Source of the DNA: Brachionus plicatilis
Lineage: Eukaryota; Rotifera; Eurotatoria; Ploima; Brachionidae
Assembly: GCA_010279815.1 (NCBI GenBank)
Contig: QEOQ01000274.1
Coordinates: forward strand, 1,394,060 to 1,458,059
Direction: 5' to 3'
DNA length: 64,000 bases
The notes beneath the pieces are model-generated. The model did not search any database. It worked only from the letters and a program-made list of their open reading frames with translations, and was not told the origin of the DNA. Positions within the stretch are counted from its first letter, which is position 1. Each line of letters begins with the position of its first letter. This document shows, piece by piece, positions 22,474 to 33,804 of this stretch. A program made the position numbers and the translations under genes.

Positions 22474-25400
22474 ATGGCTCTGGTAGACGACGGCCTTTAC
22501 GAGTACTTGCAAATCGCCATACAAAGCTATTTGGCCAGGCATCGAAATTCGGACGAAGATGTTCAGAAAACCATGGAATCGCTTGGATTCAAAGTTGGCT
22601 ATCAGCTGATAGAAAGGCATTTTTTATTTTATAATCTCTGCTTCTTTTAACAATGGTATTGTGAATTTAAAAATACAAATTGAACAATAATTCTTCATTT
22701 TTTGATAAATTAAAATTAAAGATAAAAAAAATGTATTTAAAAATATACTGCAATATAGTGCGGCATACTTTTTTTGCTTCTTTTTTACGTAAAATAATTT
22801 TTCTCATTTAAAAAAGACAAAAAAATAAAGCATCAATAAGATTTAAATTGATATATATTGATTTTATTTACTAAAAAAAGAAGATAAAAATTTAATTTTA
22901 GGTTAAAAAGGTGGAACAAAGAATGTTGTACTTAAATGCAGTATTTTTTCTAACATTTTTTATTAACTTTAATTTTAATTTATCAAAAAATGAAGAATTT
23001 TTTGTTTAATTTATATTCGAAATTCACAACACCTTTAAAAACAATAAAAAAAGATATTTAATAGTGGCAGCACCAACTGATCACAAGTCTTGAAAACAGG
23101 TTTATATTCTTGATATAATTTATCTTCATAACCACACACACATACACAAAATATTAGACCATATATTAATTGATTAGTATAAAAAATTTTTTGATCAGTA
23201 TCTAACATATAATGATAAGTAGATTATTTTAAATAAATTAGTAAATAATTTTAATATTATCAGTATTTTATTATTTCGATAAGTATTTAACAGACTTGTT
23301 TTTAAGTCACAAGTCTTAAGTCAAGTCAAGTCAATGATTTAATAAATCCATGTTTGATACCAATAAAGTAGTAGCTTCCAAATTCCTGGCTGTTAATCTT
23401 GACCTATATGGTCTGTTAATGTAACCAGATTATGAAAAAATTCGGCAAAATGTAATTTATTGTACATTTTTATATTTTACATTTTTGAGAGAAAAAATAA
23501 AAAACTTAAAAAAATTTTTATTAAGAAAAATAATAATAAATTCGAATTTAATTAAAAGGGATTTTAAAAAAATTATCCTTAGTTTTTACATTTAAATTTT
23601 TATAAAACTCCTTTTTAAGTAATTGCGAATTTATTTTTACTTCTCTTGAATGAAAATTTTTTTAGATTTTTTGATTTTGAGATTTTTTTTTCTCTCAAAA
23701 ATGTAAAAATATAAAAATGTACAATAATTTTCATTTTGCCAAAAATTCTTTCAACTGGTCCAAATGAAGCAGATATTGATAAAAATTTTTGTGCAAGTAA
23801 TGACTTTGACTTAAATTTTTGTGACTTATAAACAGGTATGGTATTTAATATATAATGTTAGGTAAATTTAGATATTAAAAGTGAAATCCATTATTTATTT
23901 ATTTTTTTATCTAATTAAATAGTTTGATGGTAACCCTCAGGCTGTGGAGAATGGGCACTACCCTTCTTTTCAGCCCAACGATTTATAAATTAAATAGAAG
24001 CAAATTAGACAAAAGAAAATAAAAAAAAAATAAAAAAAAAATAAATAGAATAAAGTAAATTCAATTAATTTACAAACAGTTAAATAAAATAAAAAGGAAT
24101 TTTAATCAATTAATAAAGCTTTTGTTGCCTTATTTTGTCTTCCTCTTTTGCGTTTTTCACCAATCGGTACATTTTTTGCTGCTAATGATGGTTTGACATA
24201 TTTTAATCTAAATGCAAGGCCGACTAAATTTTTGCAAATGTAATACTTGAAAAATGTTGGACAAGTACATTAACCTTATTTCCAATTAACTGCTATATCA
24301 TCTCCATTTGGTAGTGTCACGATCCAAACGACGAAAGCTCTCTTTTTGAATTGGCAAAAAGTGTTCCAATGCATTTCTTGCACATCTTTATTTATCATTT
24401 TAATTATAATACTAATCGGTACTAGTATAGGGATTGGTTCTTTTCATAGAATTTTTTTTTATCGAATAATTAGATAGAAAAATAAATAGCCAATTATAGA
24501 AATTCTTTTTATTGAAATTAATTATCGAATTTATGCATAGAAAAAAATATCGAAAAAAAATAGAGAAAAATTATCATATGTCAATTATTCAAATAAAATC
24601 ATTATGATTTAAGAATTGCTACTAAATTATCTAATACTATTTGATAATTTTTTCTTTCGTATGACTCATACAACATTTTAATGGCCTCGTCTCTTTTAAT
24701 TTCCCATTTACATAGCCAGACTTTAATTGCTCAATAGCGATTTCTGTTGCATGTTGTTCTCTTAAAAAATGCTTGATACATTTGTTGACATTAGGATGAC
24801 TTGAAAGATCTTGGGCCAAAGACCTATGCCAAGCTTCAAGACTGTTATTAGATCTAGGCAAGTCTTTGATAACTCGTTCATGAACGTTCCAGGTTGCTAT
24901 TGGAAACAATGGAACTGCACACGTTCTTGAACTTTCATTTACAAGACCGCCTATGTAATTATTTTCAAAATAATCATACAAAAAAATTATATCATTTGGA
25001 GCTGCTTTTCTTAGTTGATTGAAAACAAAAATCATATCTCTTATTGGTATGAATGGGATCACTTTTAAATAATTAAAAAATTTTCTAAAGACTTCTTCTT
25101 TACGAAACACTTTCCTAGAGCCATTGTTCACAACTTTCTTCCACAAGTTGGAAGCCAAATGAAAATAACAGCCACCTACATTTGTACCTTTAAAGATTTC
25201 TTTAACACAACTAGTGATACCCTTTTCAAAATCGGACATTATATATTTTGGTTTGTTAATACATTTGAAACCAAACATTCAAACACTCTCGAATAAGAGA
25301 CTTTTTGTTTGTTAGGCAATAAAGCATATACTAATGGTAAATTCTTATTGTTGATGATAACGTTTACTGTAAATACTTGTGTAAATGTATCTGGACTAAT

Positions 25401-28400
25401 ATTAAGCGTACCATCAACGTACCAAGCATCCTCTTTGCTTAATAAATCCAAATTATCACTAGTACCCAGTATAATTATTCGATTTTCATCTGTTTCGCCA
25501 CTGGTATATTTATACTTGTCTTTAATCGTAATTTGTTGCCTATCTTTTCCGTCAGTACCAAAGTCATTGATAGCTCGACGAGTCCTGTTTATCAATTGAG
25601 TCAAATTTTTGTTAGATGACAAATAAAGCGCAGCATGAACTGGTAGTTGAGTAAGACATTCATTTATAATAGTTCTAGGCTTTTCTGATGTGACACATGC
25701 ACGATCTTTCATATTTGTCATTACCAATTTACTTGCCGCTCGATCAGGCTGCGGTTCATGAAAATGATTGTCATTATAGAAATGTATATCTTTGTTATTT
25801 AAGCACGTATGCATTATTACTATTAGTGTTCCAAATCATAAACCGTGAGGTTGAGAAGTTCGTTTCCATTCGATCTTTTCAATTCAGAAAAGTAAAAATA
25901 AATTTTTCTAAAAGAGATAATTTAGTTCTGTAAAGCAAATTTAAAATAAGCCTGCAAAAAACTCTAAAATTTTCTGTATTAAAAGTATTCTAATCACTAG
26001 TGCAATTACTTTGCTGAGTTTTTGCAGAACAATATTTTGTAAAATGTGAAAATTTGGTATAAAAATTAAAGTACAAAAAAAAATATTATGCGCTTTTAAA
26101 AATTGTAATTGAAGAATGTTTTTGCTGCATTTTTGATGTGCAAATTTTAAAAAATTTAAAAATATTATACCGTAAACCTATGCCCACTACTCCAAGAACA
26201 AACCCCAAATCTTGACTTTGTTCTATATGGAACTAATACCATTTAAACCATGTTATAACAATTTTTTTTATTTTATTTAGAACAAACCCCAAATCTTGCT
26301 TTTACACTAAGAGTAAGCGCGAAAGTTCGCTTTTATTCTTAGATAATCTTTGAATATGTTCTAGAACAAACTTAAAGAATTTTTGAACAAATTTCCAAAA
26401 TAAAAAAATTAAAAAAAATAAAAAATTAAGGTTTATTCTAATTTTGTACGTCAAATTCAACAAGACTGCAATCTGTTCATCGAAATCCTCTTAGTGAATT
26501 AAACCCACAACAAACCAAACTCGATCCAAAATCACTATAGGGTCAAATAATATGACACCAAAAAAAAAGAGGTAGAAAAAGGCTACCTCGTGACGAAATT
26601 GGTATAATAATTAGACAATAGCATCGATAATTTTTTCAAAACTGTATTTTATGTATTTAAATCGATTTTTTTTTAACTTTTACTCTTAGAATTAATACCA
26701 AAATTAGAATAAACCTTAATTTTTTAATTTTTTTTAATTTCAAAATTTGTTCAAAAATTCTTTAAGTTTGTTCTAGAACATATTCAAAGATTATCTAAGA
26801 ATAAAAGCGAACTTTCGCGCTTACTCTTAGTGTAAAAGCAAGATTTGGGGTTTGTTCTAAATAAAATAAAAAAAATTGTTATAACATGGTTTAGATGGTA
26901 TTAGTTCCATATAGAACAAAGTCAAGATTTGGGGTTTGTTCTTGGAGTAGTGGGCATAGGTTTACGGTAACAATAATTTAGTTTATATTATGTTATTATT
27001 TTTGATTTTTTTAATAAGTTGTTTATTTTGATTAAGCAAAGTTGTTTAAATATTAAACATTTAACAGAATTGGGTTTTGTGAAGTTCAGTACAAAAGTAA
27101 TGAACAAAATTATAAAAAATTGAATAACTTTTTCTAAAAGTTTAAAATTATTTTCAAATTTTAGAAAAAATAAATAAATAGTACACAGAGTAGTATACAC
27201 AGTTTTATAAGTGTGAGCTGTAACACATAAATGTTTGGGTGCAGTTTATAACGCTGCACTTTGTTAGCTTGTCGTAAAAAAAATGGGACTGTGAAGTTTT
27301 TTTTTGTAAAATAAAATAAAATTTTAGGTAAAATAAAATTCACAGTCTTTATTCAGGGGGAAGAGTGAAATTGAGAGCAATTTTTATCTGAAGCAGAGCA
27401 ATTTAGTTAAAATTTTATAAAATCCGATTAAAATATGATAAATTAACGAAATTTTAGAATATTTTAAAAAAATTTTATTTCAATATTCATTTTGAAAAAG
27501 CATTTTTATGTGTTATTTGAACAAAATTGCTCTGCTCTGAAAAATTGCTCCCAACTTCACTCTCCTTTATTCAGGTTTGTTCGAAATCGATAAATTAATA
27601 AAATTTATTCAAGAATAAAAAAATATATAACACTTCATTTTTATTTTTATTAAAAATATAATTTTGGGTTACCCCTGGGTTTGTCCGAATGGCTTTTGCC
27701 TTCGTTTAAACCCTATTGCTATCGAAAAAATGATAAAAAAAATGTTCGAGTTCATTTGTTAAAATTTAAAATTTAGTTACAAAAAAGAGAAAAAAATTGA
27801 TTAGAAAAATTGGCCAGGTATTTACAGTTCGAATAAGAAAGAAATAAAGAATGAAAAAAAGAATGAAAAAAAATAACACTTCATTAATAAAAGCTATTTT
27901 AAAGCTATTTTTTAGACAATAAGTTTAAAAAAATTTAACCTTTTATCACAATATGCTGTTTCTATTAGATTGATGCTTCCACAATCAAAATAATCCGAAA
28001 AATTACAAATAATTTTTTTATAGAATGGTCCCTGATACTTATAGATTTACGGATGAGATTGGTATAATGAAATACGTGTGCAAAGAGTTTTGGACGAGTA
28101 TGTTTTCGAAACAAATAGACAATTTGAGAACAAACAATTCAGTAATAAAAACATTTTAAATTTAATTTAAAATCAATTTATTTTGAAATAAAATTTTTAT
28201 GTTTGATTATTTAGGGAATTTTTGTTCTTCAAGATAATAATTTTAAAATCCTGAGTCAAATTTCCGATGATCCCAATTCAGCTACAACTCTATATGTAAT
28301 TTTATATTTTACTTTTTAGATTAATTTTGATATTAATTTCTGAAAAGTATGTCTCATTTATTTGTGGTATGCTTAAAGGAGTTGTGTCCAATTTGGGTTA

Positions 28401-28491
28401 TCCAAATACGGTAACTTTTGACATAAAGTCAACACCTTGCTGTAAGTTTCAGATCAACATGAGTTCAGCTCTAGTTAAAAGCAGCAAATAA
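22474..28491 (+). CDS. TRAPPC6: TRAPP complex subunit 6
   Basis: Four exons: 22474-22616, 28024-28141, 28215-28295 and 28348-28491, giving 161 residues (human TRAPPC6B 158). Exon 1 ends with ESLGFKVGYQLIER; exon 2 opens VPDTYRFTDEIGIMKYVCKE and continues FWTSMFSKQIDNLRTNN; exon 3 has GIFVLQDNNFKILSQIS; exon 4 has FICGMLKGVVSNLG. Each aligns in register and length with the TRAPPC6 (Bet3-fold) family. TRAPP is a Golgi tethering complex and Rab exchange factor. The first intron is 5.4 kb and must use a GC donor (AAAG|GCATTT); it is crowded with transposons. The exon 4 acceptor (GAAAAG|TAT) has a weak pyrimidine tract but is the only in-frame choice. A likely 5'UTR acceptor TTTTTCAG ends at 22445. 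Confidence 0.9.
22656..23035. repeat. Foldback (MITE-like) element in TRAPPC6 intron 1
   Basis: The left arm with ATTCTTCATTTTTTGATAAATTAAAATTAAAG (from about 22690) is mirrored by CTTTAATTTTAATTTATCAAAAAATGAAGAA near 22970-23005; outer ends GTGAATTT and AAATTCAC also pair. A related half-copy occurs at 53290-53460. Confidence 0.7.
24110..25870 (-). pseudogene. Mutator-like (MULE) transposase with FLYWCH and SWIM remnants
   Basis: Reading 5' to 3' on the minus strand: the tail of a FLYWCH finger (HTCLNN...HFHEPQPDR, near 25740-25814), the MULE catalytic core with WYVDGTLN (25400-25420 region) and MSDFEKGI then GCYFHLASNLWKKV (25150-25240), a helical insert with WNVHERV and NNSLEAWHR (near 24830-24900), and a C-terminal SWIM finger CTCPTFFKYYICKN (24240-24280) followed by a basic tail. 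There is a frameshift near 25260-25275, stops around 24280-24290, and the SWIM histidine is replaced by asparagine, so the copy is dead. It lies antisense inside TRAPPC6 intron 1. Terminal inverted repeats were not identified. Confidence 0.85.
26170..26967. mobile_element. Non-autonomous DNA transposon with ~275-bp inverted arms
   Basis: CCGTAAACCTATGCCCACTACTCC at 26170 is exactly mirrored at the right end (GGAGTAGTGGGCATAGGTTTACGG, ending 26967), flanked by TA on both sides. The arms 26170-26446 and about 26699-26967 are highly similar and contain repeated AGAACAAACCCCAAATCTTG. The middle about 250 bp shows no intact ORF. A TA target and inverted ends suggest a Tc1/mariner-type mover; intronic in TRAPPC6. 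Confidence 0.8.
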
Positions 28492-28770
28492 TTTTCCATT
28501 TAATCTTTTTATTCATTTTTTAACGAATAAATTATTTAAATAAACAAAATTGTGTTTTATTTTAATTACAGTGGTGCTACAATAAGAGGATACTACCAGA
28601 ATTTACGTTTATTTCCGTAAAATACCAAAAGAAAAAACTTACAAATTTACGGTAATTTACGTTAATTATAATGAATTTTTTTCAAATTATAAAAATTTCG
28701 ATATTTCATAAAAATTTCATATAAAACGATCAAATATTTAACTAATAATTAACAACCTAGTGTTGGCAAA

Positions 28771-29258
28771 TTGAAGTTCATGATCAAATGTAGGTTTGAA
28801 ATCAAAGTTTTTGGTTTTTAAAAAAAGGTATTTTTTATTCAATTTTTTAATAATAAATGACTAAACATTGAATATAATTTGTTTAATCTTTATTAAGATA
28901 CAAAATTATATGAATTTTAATCTGAAGTAAAAATATAATCTTAATCAATATTTAGAAATTGTACAATCCGAAATTTAACTTTGTTTCGCTTTAATTTGTT
29001 TATATTAAAATATTATTTAAAGTCATTATTTTGATAACTTAATGTCGATTTTAAATTTGTCTTAAAAGTTTTCAAATAAAAATTTTAGAACAATCAATTA
29101 AAGATCATATAGAAAAAAAAAGTTTTGTTTTTTTCAATTAAAATAATAAACATCTTATGTTTAATTTTAAAACAAATTAAAAAAAGCTAATTTCATCATT
29201 TTTATTAAGATTTTAATCAATTAAGTTTTGATCATTTGATCATGATCATGAACTTCAA
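28771..29258. repeat. MITE, family TTGAAGTTCATGATCA, copy A
   Basis: Begins TTGAAGTTCATGATCAAA and ends TTTGATCATGATCATGAACTTCAA; 488 bp, no ORF. Related copies at 31561, 34746 and 40745. Confidence 0.8.
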
Positions 29259-30463
29259 ATTGCCCCTCGTGTAACCATTTTTCTTTTAGGTGCAACACAT
29301 TTTATTATCTTATATGACTTCACAGACATAATTGTTTGTATCGATCTTAAAATATTCCCAAATGACGTGCCTTTTTTGGCTCTGAAGTTATTTTAATTTT
29401 TTTCAATTATTATTATTAAATTGATATTATTAACTAAAGTGCAAATATAAAAGAAAATGAAACTAAGGACTTAAGATAAATGAATACAAAATAAATTAAT
29501 CACGTGAATTATTTGATTTTATCAAAGATTTTTAAGTGTCCCAAATTTAAAAGTCCAAGTCAAAAACCTTCAATTTTTTTTAAGTCCCGCCACATGAATT
29601 TTCTGCCGTTCCAGGTAGTTATTGTGGCGGCCTATTTAAAGTCAAAGTCACTAAAATTAAAGTCCAAGTCCAGACTTATAAAAAAGTCTTTGGATCGGAC
29701 TTTAAAAAAAAAAGTGCGAACTTGGATCCGTCTTGAGACTTGTGACTTTTTAAAAACTCTGGATTTTATCAAAGAAATTGTTTTTTCTTTTTATTCATAA
29801 GTCGGAATAAAAGTCGACTTTTCAAATTTAAAGTCGATTCACAACACTAGTTTGAAAACCAATTTTCAAAATACTATAACTATCAGATATAATTAAAAAT
29901 AATAAAAAATCTTTAAAATTCTTCAAAAATAAAAAACGATGTGATCAATCAATAAATACTTTATTAAGTTTTACAAAATTAATCATGTATTCCAAAGATC
30001 TTAATAAAAAGTGTTCCAAATGTTAACTATTCCTTTCCTCGACCCTTTCTTTTCTTCAACTCTTCCTAAAGGATAAAAGGGAAAAGGAAGAGTTGAGGAG
30101 AGGAAGAGGAAAGGAAATGTACAAGTAATTTTTAAATTGTACTGAAGCATGGCTTTCGAACTTGAAAATCAAACTATTTAAGAAAAAATTTTGAATCCAC
30201 TGGAAATTAGCTGAAGACTACCGCGAGGAGTGTTTGAAAGATAACCAAAATTTTAACTGCTAGAAATTTTGTCACAAAATCAATTGTGTTTCTTTCTCTA
30301 AAAGGAAGATTTACTTATTTTCTTAAAAGTAATATATTTATTGCTTCAACATTTTAAAATGAGCGCTATAAAAAATCTCTCATTTATTGAAAATTTAAAC
30401 GAGAATACTAATTATTAAATAGAAGTTAAAAGTTTCATAGTCAATATTTGTAATGATAAATTC
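29259..30463. other. Repeat-rich DNA, no gene
   Basis: Holds an AAGTCCAAGTC-rich stretch (29530-29850) of a dispersed family also near 23290, 36660-37100 and 45050, and a polypurine/polypyrimidine hairpin at 30035-30118 (CTTCAACTCTTCC against GGAAGAGTTGAGG). Confidence 0.5.
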
Positions 30464-30718
30464 ATGATAAATTCACCAAATGTGTTAATGCCGAACTCGA
30501 ACATTGCAAATACCCTAAGGTCGACATCTTCCAACACCTCAACTCAAATTTTTGAAACAATTAATTCAACTTCAGCATCGACTAATCTTCAACCAAGAAG
30601 GAGAACAAAGCTTAAAAAGAGAGCGAAGAGAAAATTTTTAGAAAAGCTCACAGATTCAAGAGAAGATAAATCTACTAACTTAAAAAGCCAAATACAAAAT
30701 GAACTCGATGTTTATTAA
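30464..30718 (+). CDS. Short ORF, serine/asparagine-rich then basic; doubtful
   Basis: 84 residues from ATG at 30464, more G+C-rich than its surroundings, with an S/T/N-rich first half, a basic RRRTKLKKRAKRKF patch at about residues 46-59, and a polar tail. No family recognised. It could be a fragment of a LINE ORF1 or of a spliced gene; no convincing splice sites were found. Confidence 0.25.
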   Translation: MINSPNVLMPNSNIANTLRSTSSNTSTQIFETINSTSASTNLQPRRRTKLKKRAKRKFLEKLTDSREDKSTNLKSQIQNELDVY

Positions 30719-30826
30719 ACCAATCGTTTAATTATTGATAAATTTGTTCTTCTATTTTAGTGCTCAGTATCGTTTCCATCATTGACAACTGGAGCGATAA
30801 TCGATTTTGATTCGTATTCAGATTCA

Positions 30827-31380
30827 AAATTTTGGTTGTCCCCAAAAAGCGGAATCCGAAACGCGAAATACGGAATTCCGTGGCCCAAATTCCGCCAAAA
30901 AAATCGAAAAAAAAATTTTTTAATTCCGTAAAACACATACTAAAAAGCGAAATTTCCGTCTTTTAGTAGATTCCGCCGGAATTTATTTACGGAATTGACG
31001 GAATTTTTAGCGAATTTTTAAAAATAAGCAAAAAAAATTAATTTTTAAAATACAAATAAAAGTTAATTTAAATCTGAATAATAATTTTAAAATGCTTTTT
31101 CAAATTGCTTCCAATTCGACACTACCTTTAACATGACAGGCTAAATTTTTAATCGGAAACAGTCCACCTCTCGGTGGTCTTCCAAAAATGATTCCAGCAT
31201 CTAAGAAGTGGAAAAATTCCGTCGATTCCGTAAATAAATTCCGGCTGAATCTACTAAAAGATGGAAATTTCGCTTTTTAGTATGTGTTTTACGGAATTAA
31301 AAAATTTTTTTTTCGATTTTTTTGGCGGAATTTGGTCCACGGAATTCCGTATTCCGCTTTTTAGGGACAACCAAAATTTT
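30827..31380. mobile_element. Foldback element with CGGAATTCCG-rich arms
   Basis: AAAATTTTGGTTGTCC at the left end is mirrored by GGACAACCAAAATTTT at the right. Arms of about 175-190 bp contain GCGAAATACGGAATTCCGTGG, TTTTACGGAATT and ACTAAAAAGCGAAATTTCC. ORFs across the arms are repeat artefacts. Confidence 0.8.
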
Positions 31381-31560
31381 TATTCATTTTCAAACTTTGT
31401 TTAATGTTAGTACTTGATTTTGATAAAGTTTATAAAATTTTCCATAACAAAATGCATGAAAATTACGTTTAAAATAGTTATCATTTAAATTATTAATTAG
31501 TTTAAACTTTTAAAATTTTTATTACTAATAAAATTAAATTAATAACTTTTTGCAAAAAAA

Positions 31561-31975
31561 TTGAAGTTCATGATCAACTGTAAATTTCAGATCAAAATTT
31601 TTTTTTTTTATTTAAATAAAAGGGCATTTTTTATCAATTCTTTAGTAATAAATGAATAAACTTTAATAAATATAATTTGTTTGATCTAAAAATAAATAGA
31701 AAATTATATGAATTTTTATCTGAGGTAAATAAAAATCTTGAAATTCTACAATACAAAATTTAACTTGCCATAATTTGGATACCTCAATGTCGATTTATAA
31801 ATTTTTCTTTAGTTTTCAAATAAAGATTATAGAAGAATCAATTAAAGATTAATTAGAAAAAAAAGAATTTTTTTTTCGATTAAAATAATAAACATATTAT
31901 GTTTAATTAAAAAAAATAAAATAAAAAGCTAATTTCATCATTTTTATTAAGATTTTAATCAATTTTGATCTTCAA
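31561..31975. repeat. MITE, family TTGAAGTTCATGATCA, copy B
   Basis: 415 bp; begins TTGAAGTTCATGATCAACTG and ends GATCTTCAA. Shares most of its interior with copy A but has shorter, more eroded ends. Confidence 0.7.
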
Positions 31976-32141
31976 GTTGCCCAAAAAATATTAAATCAAC
32001 TATTTTATTCTACTTGCTAAAATAATATTTGCTACTTCACAAAAATAAATCTGAAATGGCAAATACGAGATTAAAACATTAAAAATCATTAATTGATGAA
32101 TAAAAAAACTTTCTTGTATTAAATTTTTTATTTTGTTATTG

Positions 32142-32354
32142 TTGCTTTTTCTCTCCATTTTACATTGATTTTGTTCAAAAAGTTTTCTTTATTCGTCGAT
32201 AAATAATTTGTAATGTTTTTTCTAGTTTTTACATTTAAAAAACATTCTTTCCAAAAATATTATGCCGAATAAAAAAAAACATTAAAAATCATTAATTGAC
32301 GAAAAAAGAAAACTTTTTGAACAAAAATCAATCAAAAATGGAGAGAAAAAGCAA
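32142..32354. promoter_or_regulatory. Inverted repeat spanning the DEG/ENaC start codon
   Basis: The arm 32142-32200 is the reverse complement, with few mismatches, of 32295-32354, which includes the ATG at 32338 and the next 14 bases of coding sequence. The arms are about 59 bp with a 94-bp spacer. A further direct copy of the first part of the right arm lies at 32073-32116. In a transcript starting upstream the start codon would be sequestered in a hairpin; any regulatory effect is inference. Confidence 0.6.
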
Positions 32355-33804
32355 AATAGAAAATTTAGTAGTCGAAAGCTTAGAATCAACGACTGGCCAC
32401 GGCATCCCAAATTTAGTACGCAGTAAAAGCTGGCCCATAAAGATTTTTTGGTTCATCTGTCTAAGTCTTTCAATTGGCTACTGTGTTTACAATTTGACAA
32501 TAAGTATTGTCGATTATTTCAGCTTCATTGCAGTCACTAAGATATCTTTTGAACGATTGGACGCGATTGAATTTCCAACAGTTACATTTTGTAACAAAAA
32601 CCCATTTTTGGTCCGAATTCCAAACTCACAAAACAATATGGAAGAAAATCTAAGAAATAAATCAAAAGAATTTTTTGACTCGTTACTGAAGTTGAATTCT
32701 TCTGAAAGTTCTTATGAATCTTTTTCTAGATTAAGCTATAATTATTCTTACATTACATTGCAATATAAAAAGTATTTGAGCAAAGTTAGTTTTTCTATTG
32801 ATGATATGCTTCTAAGCTGTCGCTTTAACAATTTCAAATGCACTAAAAATGACTTCAAAATAATGTTTGTAGCTGGTCTAGGAAATTGTTACAAATTTAA
32901 TTTGGCCACCAAGACCGGAATTGAGAAGACAACAATTCCTGGTCAAAAAAACGGTCTTATGTTGGAACTTTTCTCAGGATATCTCAATGAAACATACGAT
33001 CTAATAAGATCGAGTGGAATGCAATTATTTATACACAATTCATCGACTATTCCCTTTGCAGAATTCGATGCAATTAATCTGCCTACTGGCTATGAGACCG
33101 ACATTTGGATTAGTAAACAGCATGTATCAAAGCTTCCAAGTCCTTTCAGTGATTGTATACAAAACATATTTTCTTTAGATTCTTTCGATTCTTATTTGTA
33201 TGAGAAATGTGTCAATTTATTTGACAGATATCAACAGAAAACATGTCTGCTACTATGCTATCATGAATATGTGAAACAGAAATGTGGTTGCTATAGTCCA
33301 GATGCTTTCAACATTACATTTATTCAAGCATGTGAGAATACTAATTCTACGGCAATTGGGTGCGTTTTTGAGGCATACGCAAAATTCCATCAAACAAACC
33401 AATCGACAAAATGCTTTCATTTGTGTCCAATTGAGTGCGATTCGGTCAATTTCAACTTTAAGGCATTTCAAGCTGACTTTCCGACGCCATTTTACGCAAA
33501 AGTCCTCATTGAGCATGGAAAAATAAATCCTAACTTGGTCAGAAATTTTACCACATTTAAAAATGTTAAGGAAAGTGTGCTTGCTGTAAACATGTTTTAT
33601 AATGATATATCTTTGAATGTTATAAAAGAATTTTCGGCAAAAACCTTTGAGCAATTAGTTGCTGAAATTGGAGGTTTTCTGGGACTTTGCATGGGTATTA
33701 GTTTATTGAGTGTAGTCGAAATATTTGAGCTAATTTTTAAAATAATTCTATTCAAATCAAATTATAAAGACAACGGTGATCATAACAAAGTTTTGTCGTA
33801 TTGA
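32338..33804 (+). CDS. DEG/ENaC/ASIC-family sodium channel subunit
   Basis: 488 residues in one exon. A cytoplasmic N-terminus carries the HG gating motif (His21-Gly22). TM1 lies at about 33-57 and is followed by the family signature FPTVTFCNKNPF. The large extracellular loop has many cysteines (for example CLLLCYHEYVKQKCGCYSPD and CFHLCPIECDS). Before TM2 comes GGFLGLCMGISLLSVVEIFE, with the GxS selectivity filter as GIS. Both membrane segments and the cysteine-rich loop are present, so it looks complete and functional. The family forms trimeric amiloride-sensitive cation channels gated by protons, peptides or force; which applies here cannot be told. I use the ATG at 32338; the open frame upstream lacks an ATG. 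An AATAAA follows at 33824. Confidence 0.9.
   Translation: MERKSKIENLVVESLESTTGHGIPNLVRSKSWPIKIFWFICLSLSIGYCVYNLTISIVDYFSFIAVTKISFERLDAIEFPTVTFCNKNPFLVRIPNSQNNMEENLRNKSKEFFDSLLKLNSSESSYESFSRLSYNYSYITLQYKKYLSKVSFSIDDMLLSCRFNNFKCTKNDFKIMFVAGLGNCYKFNLATKTGIEKTTIPGQKNGLMLELFSGYLNETYDLIRSSGMQLFIHNSSTIPFAEFDAINLPTGYETDIWISKQHVSKLPSPFSDCIQNIFSLDSFDSYLYEKCVNLFDRYQQKTCLLLCYHEYVKQKCGCYSPDAFNITFIQACENTNSTAIGCVFEAYAKFHQTNQSTKCFHLCPIECDSVNFNFKAFQADFPTPFYAKVLIEHGKINPNLVRNFTTFKNVKESVLAVNMFYNDISLNVIKEFSAKTFEQLVAEIGGFLGLCMGISLLSVVEIFELIFKIILFKSNYKDNGDHNKVLSY

Noticed and set aside
22474..22650. TRAPPC6 exon 1 as a truncated gene broken by a transposon
   Set aside because: The remaining exons were found at 28024-28491 and join in phase through a GC-AG intron.
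29504..29800. 98-residue plus-strand ORF
   Set aside because: It is a translation of AAGTC-type repeats, which recur elsewhere in other frames.
30732..30938. 68-residue minus-strand ORF
   Set aside because: Falls within the inverted arm of the 30827-31380 foldback.
33253..33654. 133-residue antisense ORF in the DEG/ENaC gene
   Set aside because: Shadow of the channel coding sequence; cysteine-rich only because the sense strand is.
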